This document shows, one piece after another, positions 1-11,881 of a stretch of 64,000 nt of DNA. Origin of the DNA: Tilletiopsis washingtonensis (Eukaryota > Basidiomycota > Exobasidiomycetes > Entylomatales). The stretch spans positions 670,267-734,266 of the forward strand of contig NW_020312003.1 of the NCBI RefSeq assembly GCF_003144115.1. The letters are read 5' to 3'. The notes under the pieces were generated by a model, which ran no database searches, was not told the origin of the DNA, and worked only from the letters and a program-made list of their open reading frames with translations. A program made the translations under genes and the position numbers. The stretch's first letter is position 1. Each line of letters starts with the position of its first letter.

Positions 1-191
1 CGCAGCAGCGCCGCCGCGCGGCCGCGCACTCTTACTGCCGGCGGCTCGGCAGTCTCGCGCTGACCTCACGGCCGCTAGCGTGCCTGACAGCGTGGGAACG
101 CTGCCGAGTGCGAGGAACGGCGCGGCGGCAGCCGCGCGCGGATTCTTCTTCCTGCTTCAGCACCACCACGTCCACTGCAAGCCCATCTCGC
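1..191. other. Upstream flank of the UXT-like gene
   Basis: GC-rich host sequence in front of the first gene. An in-frame ATG at 108 would lengthen the UXT-like protein by 28 residues, but the added stretch is Arg/Ser/Thr-rich and unlike the family, so I read it as leader. Nothing else is visible. Confidence 0.4.
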
Positions 192-780
192 ATGGTCGAC
201 CCAACAGCCACAGCGGGGCCCTCGACAGCCGTGTCGCTGCAGCGATCCCGCGAGTTTCTGGCACAGCGTCTCGAGCCGGACCTGCGCGAGGCGTACGCTA
301 CCGTGGCGCGCCTGCAGCAGGAGCAGCGCGACTGGATCGACGGCGCACGACAGCTGCGGGCGCTGCAAAGAGGGCCACAACGGGCAGAGCTGGGCGAAGG
401 AGTCAGCATCGACGTCGTCGTGTGAGCGGATACGCTTCAGATGCGCAACTGCGGCGCTGACGTCCTCTCGCAGCGCCGAAAACGGTCCATTGCCGCGTGT
501 CGATCTCGGCCTGCCCGGCACGGAGATGTACGCTGAGCTGACGCCCGAGGAGGGCTCTGACTTCTGCGATCGGCGAGCTGCGCTTGTGCTGCCGAAGATC
601 CGGCGAGCTGAGGAGCGCGTCGGCGAGATCGAGGCGCACCTGCATCTGGTGAGCCGCATCTGCCACGTCCCTCCTGTGCGCCGCTCACATCCTCTGCAGG
701 CGGCACAGAGCATCGCACAGCTCGAGGCGCTGCAGTCTGGCGAGAATCGCTCTGTCATCGATGGGCTCAGTGTACCGTGA
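192..780 (+). CDS. UXT-like prefoldin-alpha subunit
   Basis: Three exons, 192-421, 474-648 and 700-780, give 161 residues. The introns are 52 and 51 bp, with GTGAGC donors and CAG acceptors. Two long helices flank a short beta region (DVV...PRVDLGLPG, then EMYAELTPEE), the layout of prefoldin alpha-type proteins. The match is best to UXT (human UXT is 157 residues): the VDLG motif and the stretch ending in CDRRAALVL line up with UXT VDLG and FIDRKSSLL. UXT works in the URI1/R2TP prefoldin-like chaperone complex that assists RNA polymerase and PIKK assembly. The start at 192 gives the usual family length. The second intron is a multiple of three without a stop, so read-through of it would go unnoticed in an ORF scan. 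It converges on the secreted repeat gene downstream. A canonical prefoldin alpha subunit (PFDN5) is the alternative. Confidence 0.75.
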
Positions 781-1176
781 TACGCCGTGAATGCGAGGCA
801 TGAGCATCGAGGAGGCGAGGCGTGAGCAGCGAGCCTGAAGCTGAGCAAAAGCAGCGCTGAGAGAGAGGCACGGTCATCAAGGCGAGGCGCGATCATCGAG
901 ACAAGAGCAGCAGCGGCGTGAAGGCGAGGCATGAATTGAGCGAATGCCAGCGTGCCTTGTAAGTGGACAGGGTGAAGAAGTGCGGGTGTGAAGGAGAGTT
1001 GGGGCGAGCGGGTGACGCGGAAGGTATTAGGGGCAGGAGACAAGTGAGACGGATAAGTGAGGGTGCTGACGGGTGTCGAGGGCCAGGAGCCGACGACGAA
1101 GAAGGCGAGGGTTGGCGCGGCGCAGCGACGACGAGGCTGGCTCACCGGCGCGCCGCGTAGGAGACGGTCAGAACGC
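781..1176. other. Convergent intergenic spacer
   Basis: About 400 bp between two converging genes. It contains loosely repeated GGCGAGGCG/GAGCA words (about 800-930) and no ORF with coding character. I see no RNA gene or terminator motif. Confidence 0.4.
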
Positions 1177-1482
1177 TTAGGCGAGGTTGAGCGGGCGGCG
1201 CTTGGAGCCCGGGTGGCGGCGCTTCTTGAGCGGCGAGCCGCCGAGGCTGTCGGTGAGCGCCGAGAGGCTGTCCGAGTCGGTGAGCGCTGAGAGGCTGTCG
1301 GTGTCGGTGAGCGCCGAGAGACTGTTCGTGTCGCCGAGCGAGGAGAGGCTGTCGGTGCCGGGCACGGCGCCGAGGCTGTTGAGGCTGCTCGTGTCGGTGG
1401 GCGCGTCGAACGAGGGAAGGTCACGCTTGCCGAATGCGCGGGCCTGCTTTGCGGCCTTGTACTGCTTCTTGGCCTGGCCCTT
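1177..1482 (-). other. Same-frame extension after the UAG of the Kex2 repeat gene
   Basis: Directly after the UAG at 1483-1485 the same frame stays open for 101 sense codons and ends at the stop at 1177-1179. The sequence is protein-like and fits the upstream gene. It starts Lys/Gln/Ala-rich, has one more dibasic site (AFGKR), then five tandem acidic-serine repeats of the type TDSLSALTD, and finishes with basic clusters (LKKRR, SKRR). I see no canonical donor/acceptor pair of normal size that would remove the UAG. Options are stop-codon read-through, a recent nonsense change, an assembly error, or an unusual intron. The 101 codons are unlikely to stay this repetitive and open by chance. Confidence 0.6.
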
Positions 1483-3684
1483 CTACTTCTGCTGGCTGGC
1501 CTGCTGGCCACCGGTGCTCTGGTCGTACTGAGCAAGCTCATAGTAGACCTCATTGAGGAGCGGCAGCTGCTCGAGCAGCGACTGCGGCGTGCTGCTGCCG
1601 TCGTCCTGGCGCTTGCGCTGGGAGTCGAGGCCGATGGGCGCCTGGCTTCCGAGGTAGATCAGCTCGTTGTAGAACTCGCTGACGTCCGCGTAGGCCGACA
1701 GCGGCGTGGACCCGTCAAGCGACTCGAGCTGGTTGTACAGGGCGTCCAGGAGACCGTATTGCGACAGCACACCATCGTCCTGGCGCTTCTTGAGCTGCGA
1801 GGGCTGAGTGTCCGTCGAGCCAGTGCTCTGGTCGTACGCCTGCAGCTCTACAGCGGTCTCATAGAGCGTCGGCAGCTGCCCGAGAAGGCTGTTGTCGGTA
1901 GAGTCGTCGCGCTTGCGCTGCTCGCCGATGGGGTCCTGCTGGTCGAGGTACGCCTGCGTATGGGGAGGGCATCAGCACCGCCGCAGGCAATGCGAGATCC
2001 ATACTGGACGCACCAGCTCGCTGAGCAGCTCGCTCAACTCAGAGTACGAGGACAGGGGCGAGCTTCCGTCAAGGCTGATGAGCTCTCCCGCAATCTCCTG
2101 GAGCTCGGGATAAGAGTCCAGGACAATGCCGCCGTCCTGACGCTTCTTCTGCTGCTGCAGCTTCTTGGCCTTGAAGCCGCCGAAGTTGGGAGCCTGGCCC
2201 GTGAGCGCGCTGAGCTGGCCGGTGACACCGTTGAGCGAGTCGAGAAGAGCACGCTTCTTGAAGCCGCCGACGCCCTCCTCGAGGTTGCTGAGCTCGCTCG
2301 TGACGCTGTCGATTGTGGACTGGAGGTCGACCTGGCGCTTCTTGATGTTGCGCTGCTCCATGAGCAGGTCGCGGCGGAAGGCCAGAAGGTCTTGCACCTT
2401 GCCCAGCTGGCTGGCGCCCGACAGAGCGCCTTGCTTGTTGTCTCCGTAGAGGTTGCCGACGACGGAGTTCAGGTTGACGCTGTCGAGAAGGCCGCGGCTC
2501 TGGGCGGGCACGCCGCGACGAGAAGGGCCTCCGGGCTGGACGCCTCCGTCTGCCAGAGAGTCAGCCGAAATCTCACCGTGGAAAATGCTCTCTGGACTCA
2601 CTCTTCGCGGTGACCCACGAAGCCGGGTCGGACGTGTGGCCCTTGCCATCGTAGACGCAGGTGTACGTCGTGATGGTGTCGCCGTACTGTGAAAATGCTT
2701 AGTGGCTGAAGGGCGACACTGTGCGACAAGACTCAGACACTCACGCCGCTGTCGGACTCGGTCGAGTTGCTGCAGTCGAGCTTGCCGTACCAGACGTCGA
2801 GCGAGATGTTCAGCTCGCCTGCGTTGCTAGCCGACAGGTACCTACGGAGGCAGACGTCTCAGTGTGACATTCGATCGCGGCAGCGACGGCATGCCGGCCT
2901 GTCACTGAGCGACTGACCAGTTTGTGGCAAACAGGTCGTCAAGCGCGAAGCCCCAGTTGGACGAGTACGTGCCGTTGCTGTTGAAGTCGTACTTGCCGCC
3001 CATGACTAGGCGACGCGAGATGAGGATGAGCGGATGAGCGAGGACAGCGCTCGGCGAGACACCCACCTGCTGTCTGGAAGTCGCTGTTCTGGAACTGCGC
3101 GCCGCCCACGCTGTTGATGCCGTGGATTCCATCAGTAGTCACGTTGTTCTCGATGAAGGCCGTGACACGCTCGAAGAAGTCGTTGTCCTGGCTGGGCGTC
3201 GTGAGGACGTGGTTGGTGTCGGCGGCTGAGGCAAGGCATCAGTGACCTGCACGTGTTCCCGATCCCAGCATCACTGACTGATGAGCAGCTCAGCAGCGTT
3301 GGTGTGCGTGGCGTCGAGCAGGCCGCCGACGATGCCGTACAGCTGCGAGCCCGTGTAGTTGATGTTCGTGCTGAAGCCGATCGGGTTGTCCTCATCGCTC
3401 GGGTTGCCGACCTCGACGCTGCCCGTGGCGAGGTTGGGGCCCCAGGTGATGTCGTAGTCCGAAGACACGTAGCTAGGACACAAGGCTCGTCAGCCCTACG
3501 CACAGCCTAGCGAGGAGCCCGCTGCGGCTCACCCAACGCCGTCGACGGTGCCGTTGTACGAGCCATCGAGGCTGCCGGCGCTGTTGTCGCCGGGCGTGGC
3601 GAGGGTGACGGTCTGGTTGTAGACGTCGCCTGCCGCCGAGGCGACAGAGGCGAGCGCCAGTGCGAGAACACCACGCGAGATCAT
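1483..3684 (-). CDS. Secreted protein with Kex2-processed tandem repeats (KEP-type)
   Basis: Eight exons on the minus strand (3533-3684, 3279-3472, 3067-3225, 2918-3005, 2745-2841, 2602-2686, 2014-2549, 1483-1953) give 593 residues. A signal peptide (MISRGVLALALASVASAA) opens the protein. Residues to about 258 form an N-glycosylation-rich domain I do not recognise. After it come Kex2 sites: KKR near residues 330, 358, 395 and 494, RKR near 452 and 552. Residues 396-494 and 495-593 are a 99-residue tandem repeat, and each unit splits into a peptide of about 57 beginning QDGG/QDDG and one of about 42 ending in or near KKR. This layout matches fungal Kex2-processed repeat proteins, whose peptides include repellents and pheromone-like factors. 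The function here is unknown. The last unit runs into a UAG beyond which the frame stays open (see 1177-1482). Confidence 0.75.
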
Positions 3685-5082
3685 GGTGCGGGAAAGGAGC
3701 GTAACGCGAGCGGGAACGGGGGGAGGAGGAGATGGGAGAGGATGGAGAGACAAGTGGAGAGGTGCGGGGATGGGCCTGCTTTTAGCTCTTTCCCGTTGCG
3801 TCTCGACGCGGCTCTGGCGTGCGAGGTGACAGCCGATGGCGAGTGTCGAGGCGTGCCTGAGAAGCGCCGGAACGCGCTGCCTGATGCAAGATGAGTTCGC
3901 TGCAGGTACGCTGTGGCCGTGCCGGAGGCGAGTATACCCCGAGACAGTCGCCTCGCTGGCGCCTTGGGCGATGCGGATGCCTCCTCGCGCGAGGGGCAAC
4001 GGAAGCGCCTCGGCGGAAGCTGCTGCTGCGCCCAGGCGCCTGCGAATGTTCCTGGGTGCCTTGCCGGGAATGAGAACTCGGTGCCGAGACGGACCGAGTG
4101 TCTGGGACCGGCCTCCGTCGAGTGAGGCTAGGAGCCCACTTTGCCAGCGCGCAGGACGCCAGACAGGGGCCTCCGGGATGAGAAGGAGCCGTGATTGGCG
4201 GGCCGCCGCGTGCAGTGCTCGCTTCCTTCACATCTCGGACTCTCCGGCTCCAGCATCGCAGGCCACGCGGGGACCTGAATGCCCTCCTGTCTCTGTACAG
4301 CGAAGTGAGTCTCCTGAACCGCTTCGCTGCTGCGGAGAAAGCAGGCCTCGCCCCTGCCGACGCGGCGCTCTCGATGCCCTTGGCCGTCCAGGGGCGCGCT
4401 CTCGCACGGCCTCAGGGGCCTCCGGCTGGCCCATCCGCGCTGCTCTAAGCGCTTGGCCGCGGCTGTGCACGCCCCTGGCTGCGAAGCTGTGCGCTCGCCA
4501 GGCAAGATCAAGGCACGCCAGCAAGACGAGTGCTTGGTGAGGATGTGATATCCGTGCCTCCTCTCGCTCTCCTCTGCGGGCAGCAGAGAGCTGACCTCGC
4601 GATCGTGACAAGGCGCGCGTCGGAGGCGCCCCTGACTCTTCATCAGTCTCACCGAACGGCGGTCACCCCATTCGCCTGCGCTGGCCGAGTGCCGGTGCCG
4701 CCGCACCCCGAGCCTCCTCTCCGCTGCGCTCGTGCTCCCTCTCAAGAAGTCGCGGCGGGAGAGCAGCGGCTGCCCCTTTCTCTGCCGCTGCTTCATCTGC
4801 TGCCTGTGCTGGCAGCGCTGGAACGCTCGCAGCAGAGCAGGAGAGAGGCCGGCGGAGCCACGAGCTCTCGCCCAAGACGACCTCGCTGGCGACATCAGGC
4901 TCACGGACGGCGCCCTGCGGCGGCTGTGGCCGAGAGATCAAGATCCGCCTTCTCCGCTCTCCTTCTCCTCCGGCGCACAACAATAGGGGCAAGAGATCTA
5001 GATCTCCGGCACGCCATACGATTACGAGCGAAACGAAGCGGGTATTCCTCTCCTCTCTCTCTCCTCCTTCTCTTGGGACCTC
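3685..5082. other. Intergenic region without supported gene
   Basis: About 1.4 kb between the secreted-protein start and the end of the IQ-motif gene. The first 100 bp next to the secreted gene are purine-rich on the plus strand (pyrimidine-rich in its leader). Several overlapping ORFs of up to 258 codons exist on both strands, but they are Arg/Ser/Ala-rich, differ from one another only by frame, lack splice continuity and resemble no family. I read the stretch as promoter plus non-coding host sequence. Confidence 0.4.
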
Positions 5083-6979
5083 CTAGTGGATGCCGAGGTG
5101 ATGAACAAACTTGGCGAGGCCGCTCTCGCGGCCCTTCTCCTGCGCCTTGGCCTCGTGATCCGCCGCCACGCGAGCGAGCAAGCTCTTGGGCCTGTCGCGC
5201 TCCGACTTGGCGAGAGAGACGGTGCTGGCCGTCGCTGCCGTCTTGGCGCTTTGCGCATCGTCGTTCACCGGAGCAGACGCTCGGGACTCAGAGTCCTTGC
5301 TGTCCTCGGTGCCCTTGACCTTGGCGTTCTCCTTCTGCAGCTGATGCTCCTTCGACTTCTTCTTGGGCTTCGCCTTGGACGTCAGCTTGCCGTACTGCTC
5401 GAGCGCCGCAAGCATCAGGATGGACTTGGACAGCGTGACGCGGTCGAGGTTGACGCCGCTCGTCTGCAGATCGCTGACGAAGTAGCGGAAATGCGCAGTG
5501 CCGGCTCGGTAGTGCCCCGAGAGTGGGCTCAGGCTCGTGAGGACGCCGTCCTTGGCCTTGAGAAGGCCTGCGGAGAGGACGCGCCCGCCGCGAAGGAAGG
5601 AGGAATGCTGGAAATGCCCGCTCTTCTTGATGCCGACGAAGAGCTCGTGGCGGCTGTTGAGCACGTAGATCCACGTGTTGTCTACAGAGGGTCAGCGCAT
5701 GCCCTTCACCAGCAGCAGCGGCGCAGGCGACTCACCTCCAATCGTCTTGCGCAGCAGCGCATCGCCCCAGTTCTTGCTGCTCAGCATGCCCAGCCGCTTC
5801 TGCTTCTTCGACTTGTCGCCGCCATAGTGCGCCGCCTCTCTCTTCTGCTCCTCCTCCTCTTCCGAGTCCATCTCCGAGCTCGAGAGACTCGAGCTGCTCG
5901 AGCTGCTGGGCGAGCTTAGACTACGAGCTGCATCGTGGCCTCTCTCGTGCGCACGCGCCTGACGGCGCTCCTCACGCAGTCGAGCTTCCTCCTCTTGCTC
6001 CTCTGGGCCGAGCTCGACGATGCCCCGCCCATGTCCGAGATCCTTGTGCTTGCCTCGCGTCGTGTCGACGGGCTTGCCGTTGCGGCGCCAGATGAGCTTG
6101 CCGTCCGTGACGTCGACGACGTAGTTTGCGCGCTGCTCGACGCTCAGGTATGTGACCTGCTCGCTCTCGAGACGCTCGCGCGGGCAGTCATCGAGGTCCA
6201 AGTCCTTGCCGTCGCCGTGGTCGAGCCACTGGAAGAAGTTCTGCTTCGTGTCGCTCGCACACCAGGCCGCGTGGTACGGCTTGAGGTTCGAGCCATAGCG
6301 GTGCTTGGTGTCGACCATCTGCGGCGCATCGTCAGAGCAGCCCAGACTGCATCTGCCGCATCACTCACCTCCATCCAGTGCTGCTCCTCGAGCTGCTTCG
6401 AAAGCCCTTGGCTCTTTGCGCCGCTCGTCCATCTCTCAATCAGCTTGAGGCCGAATTCTCTCCGCCCAGCGATGCTCGGCACGTTGTCCAGCTTGCCATC
6501 CTCATTGGCACCCGGCACATCGCCGATCATCGGCGAGTCTTCCTTGCCATCGCCCACTGACGGCCCACCCTCCACCGGTCCATCATCCGCCGCGCCGCCC
6601 TTTCCGCCAGCGCCAGTGTCGGGCGAGCCGGCGATCTGGCCCACGAGGAGGCCGCCACGACGCCAGCGAGAGCCCGCGTCGTTCTTGCTGCCTCCCTGAG
6701 CTGCCTTTGCGGCGCCGTTGAGGCGCAGACGCGTGAAGGCGTCGTCCCAGCGGTCGTCGGCTGAGAGGCTCATGCCCTGCAGCGAGCGGCGCGTGCGGTA
6801 GCTGGGAAGGGGCGTGAGCAGCGGCAGGGGCTGGCTGCTGCAGCACATGCTCACCCGCGGTAGTTGCGCTGGATCAGCAATGCCGCATCGCGCTCGCCCT
6901 TGGTGTCGTGAGCGTCGCTGCAGGCGATGCCGGGCGCTGCGTGGCTGTGCGAGGCGGCCGCCTGGTCCTTATCGGCCAT
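5083..6979 (-). CDS. IQ calmodulin-binding motif protein (fungal IQM-like)
   Basis: Four exons (6855-6979, 6369-6801, 5736-6318, 5083-5681) give 579 residues. A complete IQ motif lies at residues 36-46 (IQRNYRGYRTR, fitting IQxxxRGxxxR), so the protein should bind calmodulin. The motif is built across the first splice junction, which supports the model. The conserved core follows at about 187-300 (KHRYGSNLKPYH, FFQWLDHGDG, and a YVVDVTDGKLIWRRNG stretch), then a serine/glutamate-rich linker, then a second conserved block with WIYVLNSRHELFVG and a long hydrophilic Lys/Glu tail. The order IQ motif, YGxNLxPYH block and FFxWLDxGDG block is shared with plant IQM proteins and their fungal homologues. 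The molecular role is unknown beyond calmodulin binding. It is transcribed away from the SDR gene, with which it shares a 0.9-kb upstream region. Confidence 0.75.
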
Positions 6980-7883
6980 GGCGAGAGGAGAGTGGAGAGG
7001 CGAGTCGTGGAAGAGTCGTGAAGAGAAGCGAACGGTGAGGTGCGAGTCGTGAGGTGGTGGTGGTGCAGAGCAGAGCAGCAGACGGAGCAGAGCAGAGGGA
7101 GCAGAGAGGCAGAGCGGATGGCAACGCGGTGGTGATGGAGCAGCGGCAGCCCGGCGTCGGCGAGGCCCTCGCCGTCCCCTCATGCGCTCTCCACGACGGC
7201 ATGACGCGCAGCGGCAGCCACCGCTCTCCGACACGCGACTTTACCCGCTGCCTGCCGCTGCTGCCGTGCTCACACGCCCTGCCGCGGCTCCGCCTCGCTG
7301 CATCTGCGCTTGCGATCGCGCGCCAAAATAGGCGCAGCGCGGGCCGCCGGCACGGCCGGCAGCGGTGCCTGGCGCATGGGCTGCCGCTCGGCACACTCGC
7401 CAACTCAGCGCGCAGCGCTTCCATCCGCGGCAGCTCCTTTACGTGCCTGTGCTTCTAGACCACAGACGGGGAATGACGCACAATCTGCTCCGCGACGAGG
7501 CAAGGCGCAAGCTGCATGACTACTGCAGCTCCAGCGGTGCAGACTGCGACGGCCGAGAAGGAGGCCGGAGGTGATGCTGCGCCTCGCGGACCCTCGGCCT
7601 TGAGCCCACCCCGCATCGTCAGCGGCACGCTCACAAGGCTGTGCCGCGAGGCTTATGTAAGCGGGAATCTTGGCCCTCCACTAGCGTGAGCTGGTCCGAG
7701 CGCAGGTGTTCTCGACCTCGTCGACTTTCGCTTGCCTCTTCTCCTCACTACATCAACACTAGACTCTGACCGAGGACCAGCCAGCTTCTCGAAAGGCTCC
7801 ACTTCAACGTCAAGCTCGCAGTATCCACGCAGCTACCTTGCACCGCCCCACACTTCCAGGACCTCTCGGCAATCTAGCCCAGT
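6980..7883. other. Divergent promoter region (IQ protein / SDR)
   Basis: About 900 bp between two gene starts pointing away from each other. The IQ-gene side is rich in GAG/GTG repeats (7000-7150), consistent with a leader. The SDR side becomes less GC-rich from about 7640, with CT-rich runs before the ATG. No convincing TATA box or operator is visible. Confidence 0.45.
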
Positions 7884-9113
<1,230 letters not shown>

Positions 9114-9345
9114 TGAGATTCTGATGCGCAGCGCAGCGGGAGGAAATGGCGATGGTGCGGACATGATGAGGGCGAGCAGCGTGGTGTGAGGTGACGACGT
9201 GAAGAGCACGGAATGAGGACGGAAGAGAGGCTACATGAGGTGAGAATGCGCGGTGGCGAGGACAGGTGACGCGATGAAGAGTCGATCGTGGAAGGAGGCG
9301 GCGTGGACTTGAGATGCTTCAGGAGCGAGGACGGGCTCGAGCACT

Positions 9346-11881
9346 TCAGTCGAGGTCGCGAGGACGCTTCTTGCGACGGCGCTGCTCGCTCGCAGACTGT
9401 GCGGAGTCCTTGCTCTGACTCTTGAGGCTTGCTGCGCGGCTCGACGACACGCCGGCACCGCTTGGTGCGTGACTCGAAGCGGCAGGCGCGGCACCGCTGC
9501 TGCCCGACACGCCGACACTGGTCTTCCGTAAGGGCGTGTCTGAGTCTTCGTCGGAGGATATGATGAGGTTCTAGAGTGGTGGGTGAGCTCCAACAAATCA
9601 AAGAACCGGCACCAGGTAAGCAGCGCTCAAACTCACACGTTGATTCGACACACGGGACCGCTTTGCTGACGCCTTTCCGACAGACGTGCGCGCAGCGTTC
9701 GCGATAGTGTTCTGAGTGGTCTGCGACAGAGGCGCAGGCGAGCCAGTGATGACGGCGGGCAAAGCAGCGGCAAGGGCGGTATCGCCTGCTTCTTTGCTCT
9801 GCGCGTTCGAGAGCACAGGCTGTTCGGTGTGAACGTCGGACGCGTCGCCGACTGACGACAGCTCGGAGATGGCAGCGGATGCTTCGCGCGACATGACAGC
9901 GGCAGCGTCCGCATTGCTCGAAGCCACAGCGGCCGACGAAGATGCTGTAGACTGCTCAATTCTCTGATCTGCAGACGCTGCGGCAGCAGTCGCAGGTTCG
10001 GGTGCTGCCTGCTCGCTGACGGAGGGCGAGCCGTCCAAGGAGACGCCGGCATCCTCGTCGAAAGTCGCGCTGCGCCGCTGCAGGCCCTCATGGCCATTCA
10101 GCGACCCGCCCTGCAGCGTCGCACCAACACCGTGCCAGCGAATCGACTCTGGCGATGTTTGATCCTCGGCGCCGTCCGAGTCGCGACGAGAGAAAGATGC
10201 GAAGCTCGGTAGGGTTGAGAAGGAAGGAGACACTTGTGAGGACTGCTGTGCTTCGAGACGCTGTAAACGTCCTTGCAGGTCGTACGGCTGCTGCAGTCGG
10301 GCCTCGGTGAGCTGCTGCTGCAGCGACCGGAGCTGCTGAGCATGCTGACGCTCCGTCTGCGCGTGCTCTCGGTCGGCTTGCAGCAGAAGAGCGGCAACTT
10401 GCGTGTCGAGCGCGGCTCGCTGTGAGAGAAGCGCGGCGGCTTGTGCTAGCGGCCGTTCGCTTGTCGTCACGCGCAGTGGAGGCGGTGCCATGCTTGGAAA
10501 TTGCAGGCCGGAGAAGGGGCCTGCGGAGGACCCAGCCGAGGCAGTTGAGCGTGCCGAGGCAGGGAGTGCATGAGCAGAAGCCGTGGCGGTGGCGCTCGCC
10601 GGGACGGCGGGAGTAGCGGCGCTGGTGTTCGCGATCGGAGCTGATGGTGCTGGAGTCGCCTTCCTCTGTCTCTTCCTTTGCGCCGGAAAAGCTGGAGTCT
10701 GAGTCGTCGCAGACGAGCCGGACGGACCAGCAAGCGGCGTGGCCTGCCTCGAAGCGACAGCAGGGGTAGACGTGCGTGCAGCCTTCACGCCGTAGCGCTG
10801 CACGGCGTCACTTGAGTAGCGATTTATGTACATCTGTTGGCATTTGTGTCAGCCTAGCGACGAAGCGTGTGATTCTAGGCTGGTGACAGACCTCATGGAA
10901 GAGCTCGAACCAAGACTCCGCTCGCGTGGCCGCTCGACGCTCCTCCAGAAAAGTCATGCGTCGTGCGTCGGTCACGCTCAGAAGCTCAATCTCTTCGATC
11001 GTCAGCTCGCGACTGCTCATCTTTTCCGCCAGCTTGAGGTAGCGTGCAAAGAGGCAGCGGCTCAGCGCGTTGCCCGAAAGCCAGTACTTGCCGACTCGTG
11101 CGTGCAGGCTCTTCTCAGGCATCACGAGCTCTTTGTAGTCTTGATACTCCGGTAAGATCTGAGGAATAAGACGCCGTGCCGCGTCGCGATGCGATTCGTG
11201 CGAGCCGGTGCTACCGCCAGTGGCATCTACAGCCTGTGCGGCGTCTTTGCTACGCGGCATGAACTGAAAGCACAGCGACGGCTCGTTGTAGAACGCCTTG
11301 AGCACCAGCAGGTCGGCGGCGGGCGGCCAGTCGATGTCGTCCGCGCCCTTACGCTTCTTCGCAGACGACACCGTCGCCGGCCCCAGCGCAGCAGTCGATG
11401 TCTCGGATTGCACTTTGGGCGAGCCTGCTGCGCTCCGGCGTGTGTTTGCGTCGTCAGACGGGACGGCCACAGGGCGTAGAGGAGTGGAATGCAAGGGCGG
11501 CGCTATCACGCTCGATGAATCCGTGGCTGCATCGCTGCCGAACGCGCCGTTAGGAAGGAAGGAGGTCGCGGCGAGGACAGCAGCGCGAGTCGCATCATCG
11601 CTCAGCTTTGATAGCGAAGGAGCAGGCAGAGACGTCGTGGGAGCTGCTCGTGCGACGGGCTGGACCGACGAGTGATGCTGATCAAGCTGCGAGCCAGATG
11701 CGGACGCTTCGGCTTGAGGCATCGCGTGCTGACGTCCCGGCTGAGTCGAGCGCACAGCCAGCGCGTGCTCATCGAAGGACTCAGGCGGCTTGAGCCCGGC
11801 TTCGTTGCCGTCCACGGGTGTGCCGTCGACGGACGAATCGAGCGGCCACTGCGGCGCGTCTTCATCGCACATGTTGTCCAT
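9346..11881 (-). CDS. Hypothetical protein with conserved central domain and coiled coil, probably nuclear
   Basis: Exons 10892-11881, 9637-10833 and 9346-9570 give 803 residues if translation starts at the ATG at 11881. The 5' end is uncertain. An upstream exon ending at 11948, with a 56-bp GTGAGT intron, joins in frame and adds a basic, protein-like stretch (GKVRSKVTRSGEVLW), so the true start may lie near or beyond 12100. Residues 1-175 are disordered and Ser/Ala-rich. A KKRK signal precedes a compact Trp/Leu-rich region of about 150 residues (DIDWPPAADLLVLKAFYNEP through FELFHEMYINRY). An Ala/Ser-rich linker, a Gln/Leu-rich coiled coil (HAQQLRSLQQQLTEARLQ) and a basic C-terminus (RRRKKRPRDLD) follow. 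I do not recognise the central domain. The charge pattern suggests a DNA- or chromatin-associated protein, but that is inference. Confidence 0.65.

Noticed and set aside
75-1553. 492-codon minus-strand ORF
   Set aside because: Ser/Arg/Pro-rich shadow frame across UXT, the spacer and the end of the secreted repeat gene; no domain, and it contradicts well supported genes on both strands.
1759-2613. 284-codon plus-strand ORF
   Set aside because: Antisense shadow of the Kex2 repeat exons; Leu/Ala/Val-rich and without domain.
4128-4904. 258-codon minus-strand ORF in the 3.7-5.1 kb spacer
   Set aside because: Arg/Ser-rich, overlaps equally long plus-strand ORFs, no family resemblance and no splice partners.
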